This document shows positions 21,193-30,373 of a stretch of 64,000 nt of DNA, piece by piece. The stretch is from Rhodococcus sp. B7740 (lineage in GTDB: Bacteria > Actinomycetota > Actinomycetes > Mycobacteriales > Mycobacteriaceae), in the NCBI RefSeq assembly GCF_000954115.1, contig NZ_CP010797.1:186001-250000 (forward strand), read 5' to 3'. The notes below the pieces were generated by a model, which did not search any database, had not been told where the DNA came from, and worked only from the letters and a program-made list of their open reading frames with translations. Each line of letters starts with the position of its first letter. Positions within the stretch are counted from its first letter, which is position 1. Made by a program: the position numbers and the translations under genes.

Positions 21193-21290
21193 CGCCGGTT
21201 CCTTCGCTCGCGGGCGTCGACGCTGTGAGTAACGTCGCCGAGGGGACGGTTGATGTTGGTACGTTGGGCAACGACCGAACGGGAGGTTCC

Positions 21291-22868
21291 ATGGTCACCG
21301 CGTCCGACTCCGCTGCGTCCGATTCGACCGTGCTCGTGAGCACGCCCTACGGCGAGGTTCTCGGCTATCCGGTCGATGCCGATACGTCGCCGATCGTTGC
21401 CTGGCGGGGTATTCCCTACGCGACGCCTCCGGTGGGCAAGCTCCGGTTCCGCGCGCCGCGACCGTTGCAGCCCTGGGCGGGAGTGCTCGACGGCCTCGAG
21501 TTCGGTGCGATGGCTCCGCAGGGCCGCGACAGTCCGGTGCCGATCGATCCGTCGCTGTCGATTTCCGAGGACTGTCTCACGCTCAACGTCTGGGCTCCCC
21601 GTCCCGAGGCAGAACTGCGGCCGGTGCTGGTCTGGATCCACGGCGGCGCCTACTCGCTCGGATCGTCGGCACAGCGGGTGTACGACGGGAGGAACCTCAG
21701 CGAGAACGGCGATGTGGTGGTGGTGACCATCAACTTTCGTCTCGGTGCGTTCGGGTTCCTCGACCTGTCGTCGTTCTCCACCGACGAGCACACCTTCGAG
21801 ACCAATCTGGGACTGCGAGATCAGATTGCCGCACTGCAGTGGGTCCGCGAGTGCATCTCGGCGTTCGGCGGCGATCCCGATCAGGTGACGGTGTTCGGCG
21901 AATCCTCCGGGGGAGCGTCGGTCACCACGTTGATGACCTCGCCGAAGGCCGAGGGTCTGTTCCAGAGAGCGATCGTGCAGAGCGCGCCTGCGACCTCGGT
22001 GTACGGCCCCGAACGCGGAGCCGCGGTGGCCTCGAGGTTCCTGGAGTTGGTAGGCGTCGAGCCGGCGGACATCGGTGAACTCTTGGACATGCATTTCACG
22101 AGGCTGGTCACCGCCGGTGACACACTCTGCTACGAGATCCCGACGACAGTGCCTGGGACACTTGGTCTTTCGCCGGTCGTCGACGGAGATATCGTTCCGC
22201 GCTATCCCGTGGCTGCCTTCCAAAAGGGGCTCTCGCACAAGATCCCGTTGATCATCGGCACCAACCACGACGAGCCCTCGATCTTTCGATTCATGAAGTC
22301 TCCGTTGATGCCGATCACCTCCGACACGGTCTCCGAGATGTTCCGCGCCATCGCTCACGACCACGCGGATCTGCCTGCTTATCGAGTGGCCGAGATCATG
22401 GCGGCATACCCGGACCGAGACAAACCGGCCGGGGCACAAGCCATATCGCGCGACGCGGGATTCCTCATGCCGAGCGTGTGGATCGCCGACGGGCACAGCA
22501 GGCACTCGCCGACATGGATGTACCGATTCGATCATGCGACACCGATGCTCAAGGCCGCACGAGTGGGAGCCGGCCACGCGACCGAACTGCCGTACGTCTT
22601 CGGCAATTTCGGAACGCTCAACCGAGACCCCACCTTCTGGCTCGGTGGCCGAAAGCCGGCAATGGCGGTGTCTGCGCGGATGCAGAGACGCTGGCTCGCT
22701 TTCGCGCGGTACGGCGTCCCCGCTGCGTTGGATGCGTCCAAGCATTGGGCTCCGTACACCGAGAAGACGCGCTGGACGCTGGTGATCGATGCATCCGACA
22801 CTCTCGTCGACGACCCCGACGGCGACATGCGCGCTGCGTGGGGCGACCGCGTTCTGGGATTCAGCTGA
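21291..22868 (+). CDS. Type-B carboxylesterase / lipase family protein
   Basis: A 525-residue alpha/beta hydrolase. ATG 21291 follows GGGAGG (21281-21286); further upstream in-frame codons overlap the divergent lipoprotein gene. The nucleophile elbow is FGESSGGASV (S205), the oxyanion loop is WIHGGAYSLG, the acid lies in the 'GTNHDEPSIF' region and the histidine in GAGHATELPYVFGN. Family members hydrolyse carboxylic esters of varied size. No signal peptide. Monocistronic, with a hairpin just after the stop. Confidence 0.9.
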   Translation: MVTASDSAASDSTVLVSTPYGEVLGYPVDADTSPIVAWRGIPYATPPVGKLRFRAPRPLQPWAGVLDGLEFGAMAPQGRDSPVPIDPSLSISEDCLTLNVWAPRPEAELRPVLVWIHGGAYSLGSSAQRVYDGRNLSENGDVVVVTINFRLGAFGFLDLSSFSTDEHTFETNLGLRDQIAALQWVRECISAFGGDPDQVTVFGESSGGASVTTLMTSPKAEGLFQRAIVQSAPATSVYGPERGAAVASRFLELVGVEPADIGELLDMHFTRLVTAGDTLCYEIPTTVPGTLGLSPVVDGDIVPRYPVAAFQKGLSHKIPLIIGTNHDEPSIFRFMKSPLMPITSDTVSEMFRAIAHDHADLPAYRVAEIMAAYPDRDKPAGAQAISRDAGFLMPSVWIADGHSRHSPTWMYRFDHATPMLKAARVGAGHATELPYVFGNFGTLNRDPTFWLGGRKPAMAVSARMQRRWLAFARYGVPAALDASKHWAPYTEKTRWTLVIDASDTLVDDPDGDMRAAWGDRVLGFS

Positions 22869-22876
22869 CACGTCGC

Positions 22877-22896
22877 CCGTGCGTTGTGTCGCACGG
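22877..22896 (+). terminator. Hairpin after the carboxylesterase gene
   Basis: CCGTGCG (22877-22883) and CGCACGG (22890-22896) form a perfect 7-bp stem with a six-base loop, nine bases after the stop codon. There is no T-run, which is usual for GC-rich actinobacterial terminators, so the call rests on stem strength and position. Confidence 0.5.
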
Positions 22897-23005
22897 ACGT
22901 TGCTGACATGAATCGAACGTAACAGCAACAACACGGGTCGCTCGAGTCACAGCGGTAACAATTGGATGTCAGCACGCTGTCGGTGGGGGCGGTTATGTTC
23001 GGTGT

Positions 23006-24519
23006 GTGTTGATGTCGAGGATCGTCGAAACCTCCCGTGCCGTGGCAGCGACGCGCTCGCGCAAGGTCAAGATCGAGCAGCTGAGCGCGCTCCTGGCCGA
23101 AGCGGCAGCCGGTGACATCGAGCCTGCTGTCTCGTGGCTCTCGGGGAGTTGCCGCAGGGTCGGATAGGTGTCGGCTGGCGCACGCTGGCCGATCTCGACG
23201 TCGCGGCTGCCGCGGATTCGACACTGACGGTTGCCGAGGTGGACGAGGCGATATCGTCGGTCGCGGCGACGTCGGGGGCCGGTTCTGCTGCTCGCCGGGT
23301 CGCGCTGCTGACGGCCCTGTTCTCCCGGAGCACAGCCGAGGAGCGTCGGTTTCTGATCCGGCTCGTCACCGGTGAGCTGCGTCAGGGCGCGCTCGAAGGG
23401 ATCATGGTCGACGCTGTCGCCGCCGCGACGAATCTGCCGCAGGCCTCGGTGCGTCGCGCATTCATGCTCTCGGGGAGGTTGCCTGCCACTGCGATCGCTG
23501 CCATCACCGGTGGCGTCGAAGCGCTGGACGCATTTCGGCTCGAGGTGGGTCGCCCGGTCCGGCCGATGCTGGCCTCGCCCGCGGAGTCTCTGCGGGGCGC
23601 ATGGGAACAGCTCTCCGGCGATGTCACCGTCGAATACAAGCTCGACGGCGCGCGAATTCAGGTGCACCGCTCCGGAACCGACGTGAGCGTCTACACGCGC
23701 ACTCTGCGCGACATCACTGCGAGTGTGCCCGAGCTGGTGGATCTGGTTCTCGCGCTGCCGTGCGACTCCGTGGTCCTGGACGGTGAGACCCTCGCGCTCG
23801 AAGACAGCGGCCGCCCGCGACCGTTCCAGGAAACGATGAGTCGGTTCGGTGCCGAGAGTGCACACGAGCTACTGCTGCAGCCCTACTTCTTCGACTGCCT
23901 GCACCTCGACGGTGTCGACCTGCTCGATGCCCCGTTGGAGCAGCGTCTGGCTGCACTGGACCGGGTGGCACCGGGACACCGAATTCCCAGTGTCGTCAGG
24001 CCCGACGCGGACGCGGCAGCAGCCCATTTCGACGCGGCACTCGACGCCGGGCACGAAGGGATCATGCTCAAAGCGCTCGGTGCTCCGTACGCCGCAGGCC
24101 GCCGCGGAAAGAGCTGGCAGAAGGTCAAACCCGAGCACACCCTCGACCTCGTCGTGCTAGGAGCCGAGTGGGGATACGGGCGTCGCACCGGTTACCTGTC
24201 CAATCTGCACCTCGGAGCTCGCGATCCCGACGGCGGTGACCCGATCATGGTCGGTAAGACCTTCAAAGGCCTGACCGACGTTCTGTTGCAATGGCAGACC
24301 GACGAATTCCCGAAACACGAGCGCGAGCGTGACGAGCACACCGTGTACCTGCGACCCGAGCTGATCGTCGAAATCGAACTCGACGGCGTGCAGGTCAGCC
24401 CACGCTATCCGGGCGGTGTTGCACTGCGATTCGCGCGAGTACTCCGGTATCGACCCGACAAGAACCTTGCCACCGCGGACTCCATCGACGCCGTGCGTGC
24501 ACTGCTTCCGCACTCGTGA
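23006..24519 (+). pseudogene. ATP-dependent DNA ligase gene with an apparent 1-base frameshift
   Basis: A type-I ATP-dependent ligase. The N-terminal frame (GTG 23006; 'SRIVETSRAVAATRSRKVK' ... 'AVSWLSG') breaks at GGGG (23143-23146). One extra G would join it to 'ELPQGRIGVGW' in the frame that stays open to 24519, restoring a protein of about 504 residues. The rest is intact: adenylation motif EYKLDGARIQVHRSG with its catalytic Lys, 'EGIMLKALGAPY', motif V 'SWQKVKPEHTLDLVVLG' and the OB domain. Translation from GTG 23134 would give a 461-residue protein lacking about 45 residues of the DNA-binding domain. Sequencing error in a G-run, a real mutation or slippage are all possible. Confidence 0.75.
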
Positions 24520-24617
24520 ACAGTTCGGACGATTAATACGTACGAAACCGCACGAACGATCCCGTAACACGGCGCAAAATATCTTGAGGGTGCAAGCCAG
24601 CGAGAGATGGAGTGCCA

Positions 24618-25460
24618 ATGATGTCCACAGTTCGAGCTGCTCTGGTCCAAAGCAAGTGGACCGGTGACAAAGAATCGATGATCGCGGCGCACGAGGGGTT
24701 TGCTCGGTCCGCCGCCGAGCAGGGCGCGAAAGTCGTTTGTTTCCAAGAACTTTTCTACGGTCCGTACTTCTGTCAATTGCAGGATGCGAAATTCTACGAG
24801 TACGCAGAATCGGTACCCGGGCCGACCGTCGACCGTTTCGCCGCATTGGCGAAGGAACTCGGCATCGTGATGATTCTGCCCGTCTACGAGCAGGAACAAC
24901 CCGGACTTCTGTACAACACCGCTGCCGTCGTCGATGCGGACGGCACCTATCTCGGCAAGTATCGGAAACACCACATTCCCCACGTGAACGGATTCTGGGA
25001 GAAGTTCTACTTTCGCCCGGGAAACCTGGGGTGGCCGGTGTTCGACACCGCGGTCGGCCGAATCGGTGTGTACATCTGCTACGACAGGCACTTTCCCGAG
25101 GGTTGGCGGGCGTTGGGCCTCGCCGGTGCCGAGATCGTCTTCAATCCCTCGGCAACCTCGCGGGGCCTGTCGAACTACCTGTGGAAGCTCGAACAGCCCG
25201 CATCCGCCGTCGCGAACGAGTACTACGTCGGCGCGATCAATCGAGTCGGAATCGAATCCGAATACGGTGACGACGACTTCTACGGAACCAGTTACTTCGT
25301 GGACCCCGAAGGCAAATTCGTCGGCGAGGTGGCGTCGGATTCCGAATCCGAAATAATCGTGCGTGACCTGGACATGGATTTGATCAAGGTGGTCCGCGAC
25401 CGGTGGGCCTTCTATCGTGACCGTAGACCCGACGCGTACGGCCCGTTGGTGCAACCCTGA
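24618..25460 (+). CDS. Beta-ureidopropionase / N-carbamoyl amidohydrolase (nitrilase superfamily)
   Basis: A 280-residue nitrilase-fold amidase that should hydrolyse N-carbamoyl-beta-alanine (or N-carbamoyl-beta-aminoisobutyrate) to the beta-amino acid, CO2 and ammonia. The catalytic triad is visible: Glu in FQELFYG (E44), Lys in KYRKHHIPH (K117) and Cys in YICYDRHFPEG (C154). ATG 24618 has GGAG five bases upstream. It is first in an eight-gene operon and overlaps the dihydropyrimidinase gene by one base (TGATG). A D-carbamoylase role on hydantoin products is an alternative. Confidence 0.9.
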   Translation: MMSTVRAALVQSKWTGDKESMIAAHEGFARSAAEQGAKVVCFQELFYGPYFCQLQDAKFYEYAESVPGPTVDRFAALAKELGIVMILPVYEQEQPGLLYNTAAVVDADGTYLGKYRKHHIPHVNGFWEKFYFRPGNLGWPVFDTAVGRIGVYICYDRHFPEGWRALGLAGAEIVFNPSATSRGLSNYLWKLEQPASAVANEYYVGAINRVGIESEYGDDDFYGTSYFVDPEGKFVGEVASDSESEIIVRDLDMDLIKVVRDRWAFYRDRRPDAYGPLVQP

Positions 25461-26881
25461 TGGCCACCACCTTCGTGCACGGCGGGACGGTGGTATCCAC
25501 CACCGGCGCACAGGAATTGGATGTGCTCATCGACGGCGAGAGCATCGTCGCGGTACTGGCACCCGGATCGGTCTCCCTGGCCGCGGACCTGAAGACCTCG
25601 GCGGACGTGGTCGTCGACGCGACCGGAAAATACGTGATCCCGGGTGGGGTCGACGGGCACACTCACATGGAGATGCCCTTCGGCGGTACGTTCGCCTCCG
25701 ACACCTTCGAAACCGGAACGCGCGCAGCGGCGTGGGGTGGCACGACGACGATCGTGGACTTCGCGATTCAGACTCCCGGTCAGCGCGTCCAGGACACTCT
25801 GGCGCAATGGCACGAGAAGGCCGCGGGGCAGTGTGCCGTCGACTACGGATTCCATCAGATCATCGGCGACGTGACCGACGATTCCTTGAAAGCCATGAGC
25901 GAGTTGGTATCCGAGGGCGTCACCAGTTTCAAACTCTTCATGGCCTACCCGGGTGTGTTCTACTCCGACGACGGCAAGATCCTGCGCGCCATGCAGTCCG
26001 CCGCCGAAACGGGTGCACTGCTGATGATGCATGCGGAGAACGGCATCGCGATCGATGTTCTCGTTGCTCAGTCGATCGCCCGTGGAGACACGGCCCCGTA
26101 CTTCCACGGCACGTCACGGCCGTGGCAGCTCGAGGAGGAGGCGACGCATCGAGCGATAATGTTGGCCGACGTCACCGGTGCACCGCTCTACGTCGTACAC
26201 GTCTCTGCCAAGCAGGCCCTGGAACAGATCGCGCAGGCCCGGGGCAACGGACAGAACGTCTTTGCCGAGACATGTCCGCAGTACCTGTATCTGTCGCTCG
26301 AGGAACAGCTCGGCGCTCCGGGCTTCGAGGGTGCCAAGTGGGTCTGCTCGACGCCGTTGCGGTCGCGAGCGGAGGGGCATCAGGACGAGTTGTGGCGATA
26401 CCTGCGCACCGGAGACGTGTCGACCGTCAGTACCGATCACTGCCCCTTCTGCATGAAGGATCAGAAGGAGATGGGTATCGGTGATTTCTCGAAGATTCCC
26501 AACGGGATCGGCTCGGTGGAACACCGCATCGATCTGATGTTCCAGGGTGTCAAGAGCGGCAAGATCACGCTCGAGAAGTGGGTCGACGTCTGCTGCACCA
26601 CCCCGGCCAGGATGTTCGGGATGTATCCGAGGAAAGGCGTCATCACCCCCGGTGCCGACGCGGACATCGTGATCTACGACCCGAACGGACACACCAGCAT
26701 CGGCGTCGAGAAGACCCACCACATGAACATGGACTACTCGGCGTACGAGGGTTTCGAGATCGACGGCCATGTCGACACCGTGATCTCGCGTGGCCGGATC
26801 ATCGTCGACGGTGGATCCTATTCCGGCACTGCGGGACACGGCCGATTCGTCCGGCGCGACCTGTCGCAGAATCTGATCTGA
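25460..26881 (+). CDS. hydA: Dihydropyrimidinase / hydantoinase
   Basis: A 473-residue cyclic amidohydrolase that opens the ring of dihydrouracil, dihydrothymine or hydantoins. The di-zinc site is complete: DGHTHMEMPFGG (H67, H69), carboxylated lysine in SFKLFMAYPG (K158), later histidines in 'MMHAENG' and 'YVVHVSAKQA', and aspartate in 'STDHCPF'. The substrate-recognition segment 'NGIGSVEHRIDLM' is typical. Placement directly after beta-ureidopropionase gives the second and third steps of reductive pyrimidine catabolism. Confidence 0.93.
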   Translation: MATTFVHGGTVVSTTGAQELDVLIDGESIVAVLAPGSVSLAADLKTSADVVVDATGKYVIPGGVDGHTHMEMPFGGTFASDTFETGTRAAAWGGTTTIVDFAIQTPGQRVQDTLAQWHEKAAGQCAVDYGFHQIIGDVTDDSLKAMSELVSEGVTSFKLFMAYPGVFYSDDGKILRAMQSAAETGALLMMHAENGIAIDVLVAQSIARGDTAPYFHGTSRPWQLEEEATHRAIMLADVTGAPLYVVHVSAKQALEQIAQARGNGQNVFAETCPQYLYLSLEEQLGAPGFEGAKWVCSTPLRSRAEGHQDELWRYLRTGDVSTVSTDHCPFCMKDQKEMGIGDFSKIPNGIGSVEHRIDLMFQGVKSGKITLEKWVDVCCTTPARMFGMYPRKGVITPGADADIVIYDPNGHTSIGVEKTHHMNMDYSAYEGFEIDGHVDTVISRGRIIVDGGSYSGTAGHGRFVRRDLSQNLI

Positions 26882-26884
26882 GCC

Positions 26885-27916
26885 ATGGACATCGGGGTAG
26901 TGCTCCAGTGCAATCCGCCGGCGTCCCGTGTGGTCGACCTGGCCAGACAGGCGGAGACACATGGCTTCTCGCACGTGTGGACGTTCGATTCGCATCTGCT
27001 GTGGCAGGAACCGTACGTCATCTACAGCCAGATTCTGGCCGCGACGAGGCGGGTGACCGTCGGTCCGATGGTCACCAATCCCGCCACCCGCGACTGGACG
27101 GTGACGGCATCGACGTTCGCGACGCTCAACGACATGTTCGGCAATCGGACCGTCTGCGGCATCGGCCGAGGTGATTCGGCCGTCCGCGCCCTCGGCGGGA
27201 AGCCGACAACCCTTGCCACGCTGCGGGAATCGATCGAGGTGATCCGTAGCTTGGCCAATGGGCGAAGTGCCCGGATCGGGGAGACGACAGTGCAGTTTCC
27301 GTGGGCGGAGCGGTCCCGACTCGAGGTGTGGGTAGCGGCGTACGGCCCCAAAGCCCTCGAGCTCACCGGACAGGTGGCGGACGGGTTCATTCTGCAGCTG
27401 GCCGATCCCGACATCGCAGCGTGGACGATCGGCCGGGTCCGCGCTGCGGCCGAGCAAGCGGGTCGCGATCCGGATTCGATCTCGATCTGCGTCGCCGCTC
27501 CCGCCTACGTCACCGACGGTACCGACGCAGGGCTCGAACACGCCCGAGATCAGTGTCGTTGGTTCGGCGGGATGGTGGGCAATCACGTCGCCGATATCGT
27601 CTCGCGGTACGGCGGCGACGGCAGCGGTGTTCCACAGGCACTCACCGACTACATCGCGGCGCGTGAAGGGTACGACTACAACGAGCACGGCCGCGCAGGC
27701 AATTCGCACGCAGAGTTCGTTCCGGACGAGGTGATCGACAGGTTCTGTCTGCTCGGCTCCCCGGCCGATCACATCGCGAAGCTGAAAGATCTCGAGGCTC
27801 TCGGTGTCGATCAGTTCTCGGTGTACCTGCAACACGATGCCAAGGCAGCGACGCTGGAAGCGTACGGGGAGAGCATAATTCCGCAGATCCGCCCGAGCGT
27901 GACGGCGACGTCGTGA
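26885..27916 (+). CDS. LLM-class (luciferase-like) flavin/F420-dependent oxidoreductase
   Basis: A 343-residue luciferase-like TIM-barrel oxidoreductase. The start 'MDIGVVLQCNPPASRVVDLA', 'SHVWTFDSHLLWQEPY' and 'GIGRGDSAVRALGGKPTTL' match the group annotated as F420-dependent CPS_4043 family, which recurs beside dihydropyrimidinase genes. Cofactor (F420 or FMN) cannot be decided from sequence alone. It lies in the operon where a dihydropyrimidine dehydrogenase would be expected and may carry out that redox step; this is inference. Its TGA overlaps the next GTG start. Confidence 0.85.
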   Translation: MDIGVVLQCNPPASRVVDLARQAETHGFSHVWTFDSHLLWQEPYVIYSQILAATRRVTVGPMVTNPATRDWTVTASTFATLNDMFGNRTVCGIGRGDSAVRALGGKPTTLATLRESIEVIRSLANGRSARIGETTVQFPWAERSRLEVWVAAYGPKALELTGQVADGFILQLADPDIAAWTIGRVRAAAEQAGRDPDSISICVAAPAYVTDGTDAGLEHARDQCRWFGGMVGNHVADIVSRYGGDGSGVPQALTDYIAAREGYDYNEHGRAGNSHAEFVPDEVIDRFCLLGSPADHIAKLKDLEALGVDQFSVYLQHDAKAATLEAYGESIIPQIRPSVTATS

Positions 27917-28848
27917 CGGGTGTTCTCGATCAGGCCTCGGTGGTGACGCCTGCTCCCGCCGGTGCGCATCGAGGAGCGCGGCGTCCGTTGATGGCAGTGG
28001 GGGCCGTCGGCGTGCTGCTGGTGTTCTGGGAGTCGGTGAAAGTGCTCGTCCCCGACAACGGGGTGAGTATCGCCGGCGTGCGGGTGCTGCCCCGCACCGA
28101 CGACGGAGCGCTACCGCACGTGTGGTCGGTGTTGGCAGCGCTGACCGAGCCGGAGGTGAACGTCGCGGGGGCTCGCAGTGTCGGTGCGGCGATCGTGTCC
28201 AGTGGCCTGTTCACATTCGGGCTCGCGGTACTCGGGTTCGCGCTGGGGACGGTGGTCGGGCTGGTGCTGGCGGTGGCGATGCAACGATTCGTGTGGGTCG
28301 AGCGCTCCGTGCTGCCGTATGTGATCGTCTCGCAGACGGTTCCACTGATCGCGTTGGCACCGCTCGTCGCAGGTTGGGGCGGAAAGATCGCAATCGGCGG
28401 TTACGCCTGGCAGCCGTGGATGAGCATCACCGTCATCGCGTCGTATCTTGCGTTCTTCCCGGTGGCGGTGGGGATGCTGCGCGGCCTGCGTGCACCCGAT
28501 CGGGCAGCGTTGGACCTGATGCACAGTTACGCGTCCGGATGGTGGACCACACTTGTTCGACTACGCCTACCCGCCTCGGTGCCTCATCTGATTCCGGCGC
28601 TGCGTCTGGCCGCGGCCGCTGCCGTGATCGGTGCCGTGGTCGCCGAGATCTCCACCGGAACGACCGGCGGTATCGGCAGGCAGATCATCGTGTTCTCGCA
28701 GCAGGCAACAGGAGACGCATCCCGCCTTTACGCAGCCGTTCTCGGCGCAGCGGTGCTCGGACTGGTGGTGACCGGGTTGGTGTCACTGCTCGACATCGCA
28801 CTGGGTCGGTACGCCGGTCGCTCGCCGGGTCGAAAGGATCGGTCATGA
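27913..28848 (+). CDS. ABC transporter permease of the pyrimidine catabolic operon (1 of 2)
   Basis: A 311-residue permease with about six transmembrane helices and the BPD_transp_1 signature 'GLRAPDRAALDLMHSYASG' before the penultimate helices; 'VIVSQTVPLIALAPLVAGWG' places it with NMT1/taurine/nitrate transporters. An extra hydrophilic N-terminal tail and a periplasmic loop (about 45-90) distinguish it from permease 2. GTG 27913 overlaps the previous stop and its own stop overlaps the ATPase start (ATGA). Confidence 0.85.
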   Translation: MTGVLDQASVVTPAPAGAHRGARRPLMAVGAVGVLLVFWESVKVLVPDNGVSIAGVRVLPRTDDGALPHVWSVLAALTEPEVNVAGARSVGAAIVSSGLFTFGLAVLGFALGTVVGLVLAVAMQRFVWVERSVLPYVIVSQTVPLIALAPLVAGWGGKIAIGGYAWQPWMSITVIASYLAFFPVAVGMLRGLRAPDRAALDLMHSYASGWWTTLVRLRLPASVPHLIPALRLAAAAAVIGAVVAEISTGTTGGIGRQIIVFSQQATGDASRLYAAVLGAAVLGLVVTGLVSLLDIALGRYAGRSPGRKDRS

Positions 28849-29624
28849 CCGAGCATGCGGTACTCGTCGAGGGCGTCGGAAAGACGTTCGACGGGGGAGT
28901 GACTGCGTTGGAGGGCGTATCGCTCGCGATCGCCCCCGGCGAATTCGTCTCGCTGATCGGGCCCTCGGGGTGCGGTAAGTCGACGTTGCTCCGTATCGTT
29001 GCCGATCTCGAGCAACCCACGTCCGGTACTGCCTCGGTGTTCGGTCTGACTGCTCGCCGAGCCCGCGTCGATCAGAAGTACGGCATCGCCTTTCAGCAGG
29101 CCGGGCTGCTCGAGTGGCGCACAGTGCAATCCAACGTCGCATTGCCGCTCGAACTCCACAAGGTTCCCAAGAAGGAACGCGCAGAACGGGTTCGCGAACT
29201 ACTGGACCTCGTCGGACTCACCGATTTCGCCGACAAGTTTCCCAGCCAGCTGTCCGGTGGGATGCAGCAACGAGTGGCGATCGCGCGGGCGCTGGCCCGA
29301 ACGCCGGGACTGCTGCTGATGGACGAACCGTTCGGTGCCCTGGACGAGATGACCCGCGAGAAGATGCAGAACGACCTACTGCGCATCGCCGAGGAGTCGA
29401 GCGCAGCAGTGGTGTTCGTGACCCACTCGATTCCCGAAGCGGTCTACCTGTCCGATCGGGTGGTGGTGATGTCCGCTCGGCCGGGGCGGATCGTCGACAC
29501 ACTCACGATCGACAGATTCGGCACGAACGACGATCCGCGCGAATCGGCGGAGTTCTTCTCGTCCATCACCGCGGTTCGGGATGCACTGCACGGCCGTTCG
29601 GTTCGAAGTGCGGATCTGCGATGA
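28845..29624 (+). CDS. ABC transporter ATPase of the pyrimidine catabolic operon
   Basis: A 259-residue ATPase. Walker A GPSGCGKST (near residue 41), Q-loop 'AFQQAGLLEWRTV', signature LSGGMQQRVAIARAL and Walker B LLLMDEPFGALDEMT are complete. ATG 28845 overlaps the permease stop; the longer reading frame upstream runs through the permease out of frame and is noise. It serves the two flanking permeases and the lipoprotein at 30374. Confidence 0.9.
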   Translation: MTEHAVLVEGVGKTFDGGVTALEGVSLAIAPGEFVSLIGPSGCGKSTLLRIVADLEQPTSGTASVFGLTARRARVDQKYGIAFQQAGLLEWRTVQSNVALPLELHKVPKKERAERVRELLDLVGLTDFADKFPSQLSGGMQQRVAIARALARTPGLLLMDEPFGALDEMTREKMQNDLLRIAEESSAAVVFVTHSIPEAVYLSDRVVVMSARPGRIVDTLTIDRFGTNDDPRESAEFFSSITAVRDALHGRSVRSADLR

Positions 29625-30364
29625 AGCTCTGGCTGCCACCGGTGGTGTTCGGGGCGGCGGCGCTCGCACTGTGGCAGTTGCTCACGGTCGTCGCGGGGGT
29701 TCCGTCGTTCCTGCTGCCGTCGCCGAGCGCCATCGCCGAGCAATTCGTGCGAAACCTCGGAAACATCGGATCGGCAAGTCTGGCAACGGGAACCAACGCT
29801 CTCGTGGGGTTGATCGCAGGCTCGGTCCTCGGTCTCCTGGCAGCAATGGCAGCAGTTCGCCTGCGGATCGTCGACGAACTGCTCACCCCGTTGGCAGCAG
29901 GTGCCGCAGCCGTTCCCATCGTCGCTCTCGCGCCGGTGTTCAACTCGATGTTCTCCTCGACCACCGATCTACCGCGCCGCCTCGTGGTCACCATCGTCGT
30001 GTTCTTCCCGGTCTTCGTCAGTGCGGCGAAGGGACTGCGTCAGGTCTCGGCCGTGCACCACGACCTCATGACGTCGTATGCCGTCGGTGGTTGGCAGTTC
30101 ACCCGAATCGTCCGCCTCCCGTCCGCCGTTCCACACATCTTCACCGGGTTGCGGGTTGCCGCTCCCAATGCTGTCATTGCTGCCATCATCTGCGAGTACT
30201 TCGGCGGACTGCAGAACGGTTTGGGGTCGCGGATCACCTCCGCCGCGGCGAACACGGCCTACCCCCGGGCATGGGCCTACGTGATGGGTGCCATCGCAGT
30301 CGGTTTGCTCTTCTTTCTGGTTGTTCTGCTGCTCGAGAAGCTCGTGTCCCGGCGTCGTACCTAG
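29621..30364 (+). CDS. ABC transporter permease of the pyrimidine catabolic operon (2 of 2)
   Basis: A 247-residue permease of about six helices, beginning MKLWLPPVVFGAAALALWQL. The coupling loop is 'GLRQVSAVHHDLMTSYAVGG' and the segment 'FNSMFSSTTDLPRRLVVTIV' resembles thiamine/hydantoin-type permeases. ATG 29621 overlaps the ATPase stop (ATGA). With permease 1 it would form a heterodimeric channel; the two differ enough that they are not recent duplicates. Confidence 0.85.
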   Translation: MKLWLPPVVFGAAALALWQLLTVVAGVPSFLLPSPSAIAEQFVRNLGNIGSASLATGTNALVGLIAGSVLGLLAAMAAVRLRIVDELLTPLAAGAAAVPIVALAPVFNSMFSSTTDLPRRLVVTIVVFFPVFVSAAKGLRQVSAVHHDLMTSYAVGGWQFTRIVRLPSAVPHIFTGLRVAAPNAVIAAIICEYFGGLQNGLGSRITSAAANTAYPRAWAYVMGAIAVGLLFFLVVLLLEKLVSRRRT

Positions 30365-30373
30365 GAGATGAAC

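Noticed and set aside
24520..24617. Possible regulator-binding palindromes before the pyrimidine operon
   Set aside because: Only short TACGTA-type self-complementary words were seen, which are expected by chance.
26114..27835. 573-residue minus-strand frame opposite hydA and the LLM gene
   Set aside because: Both sense genes are well supported; the antisense frame has no recognisable domain.
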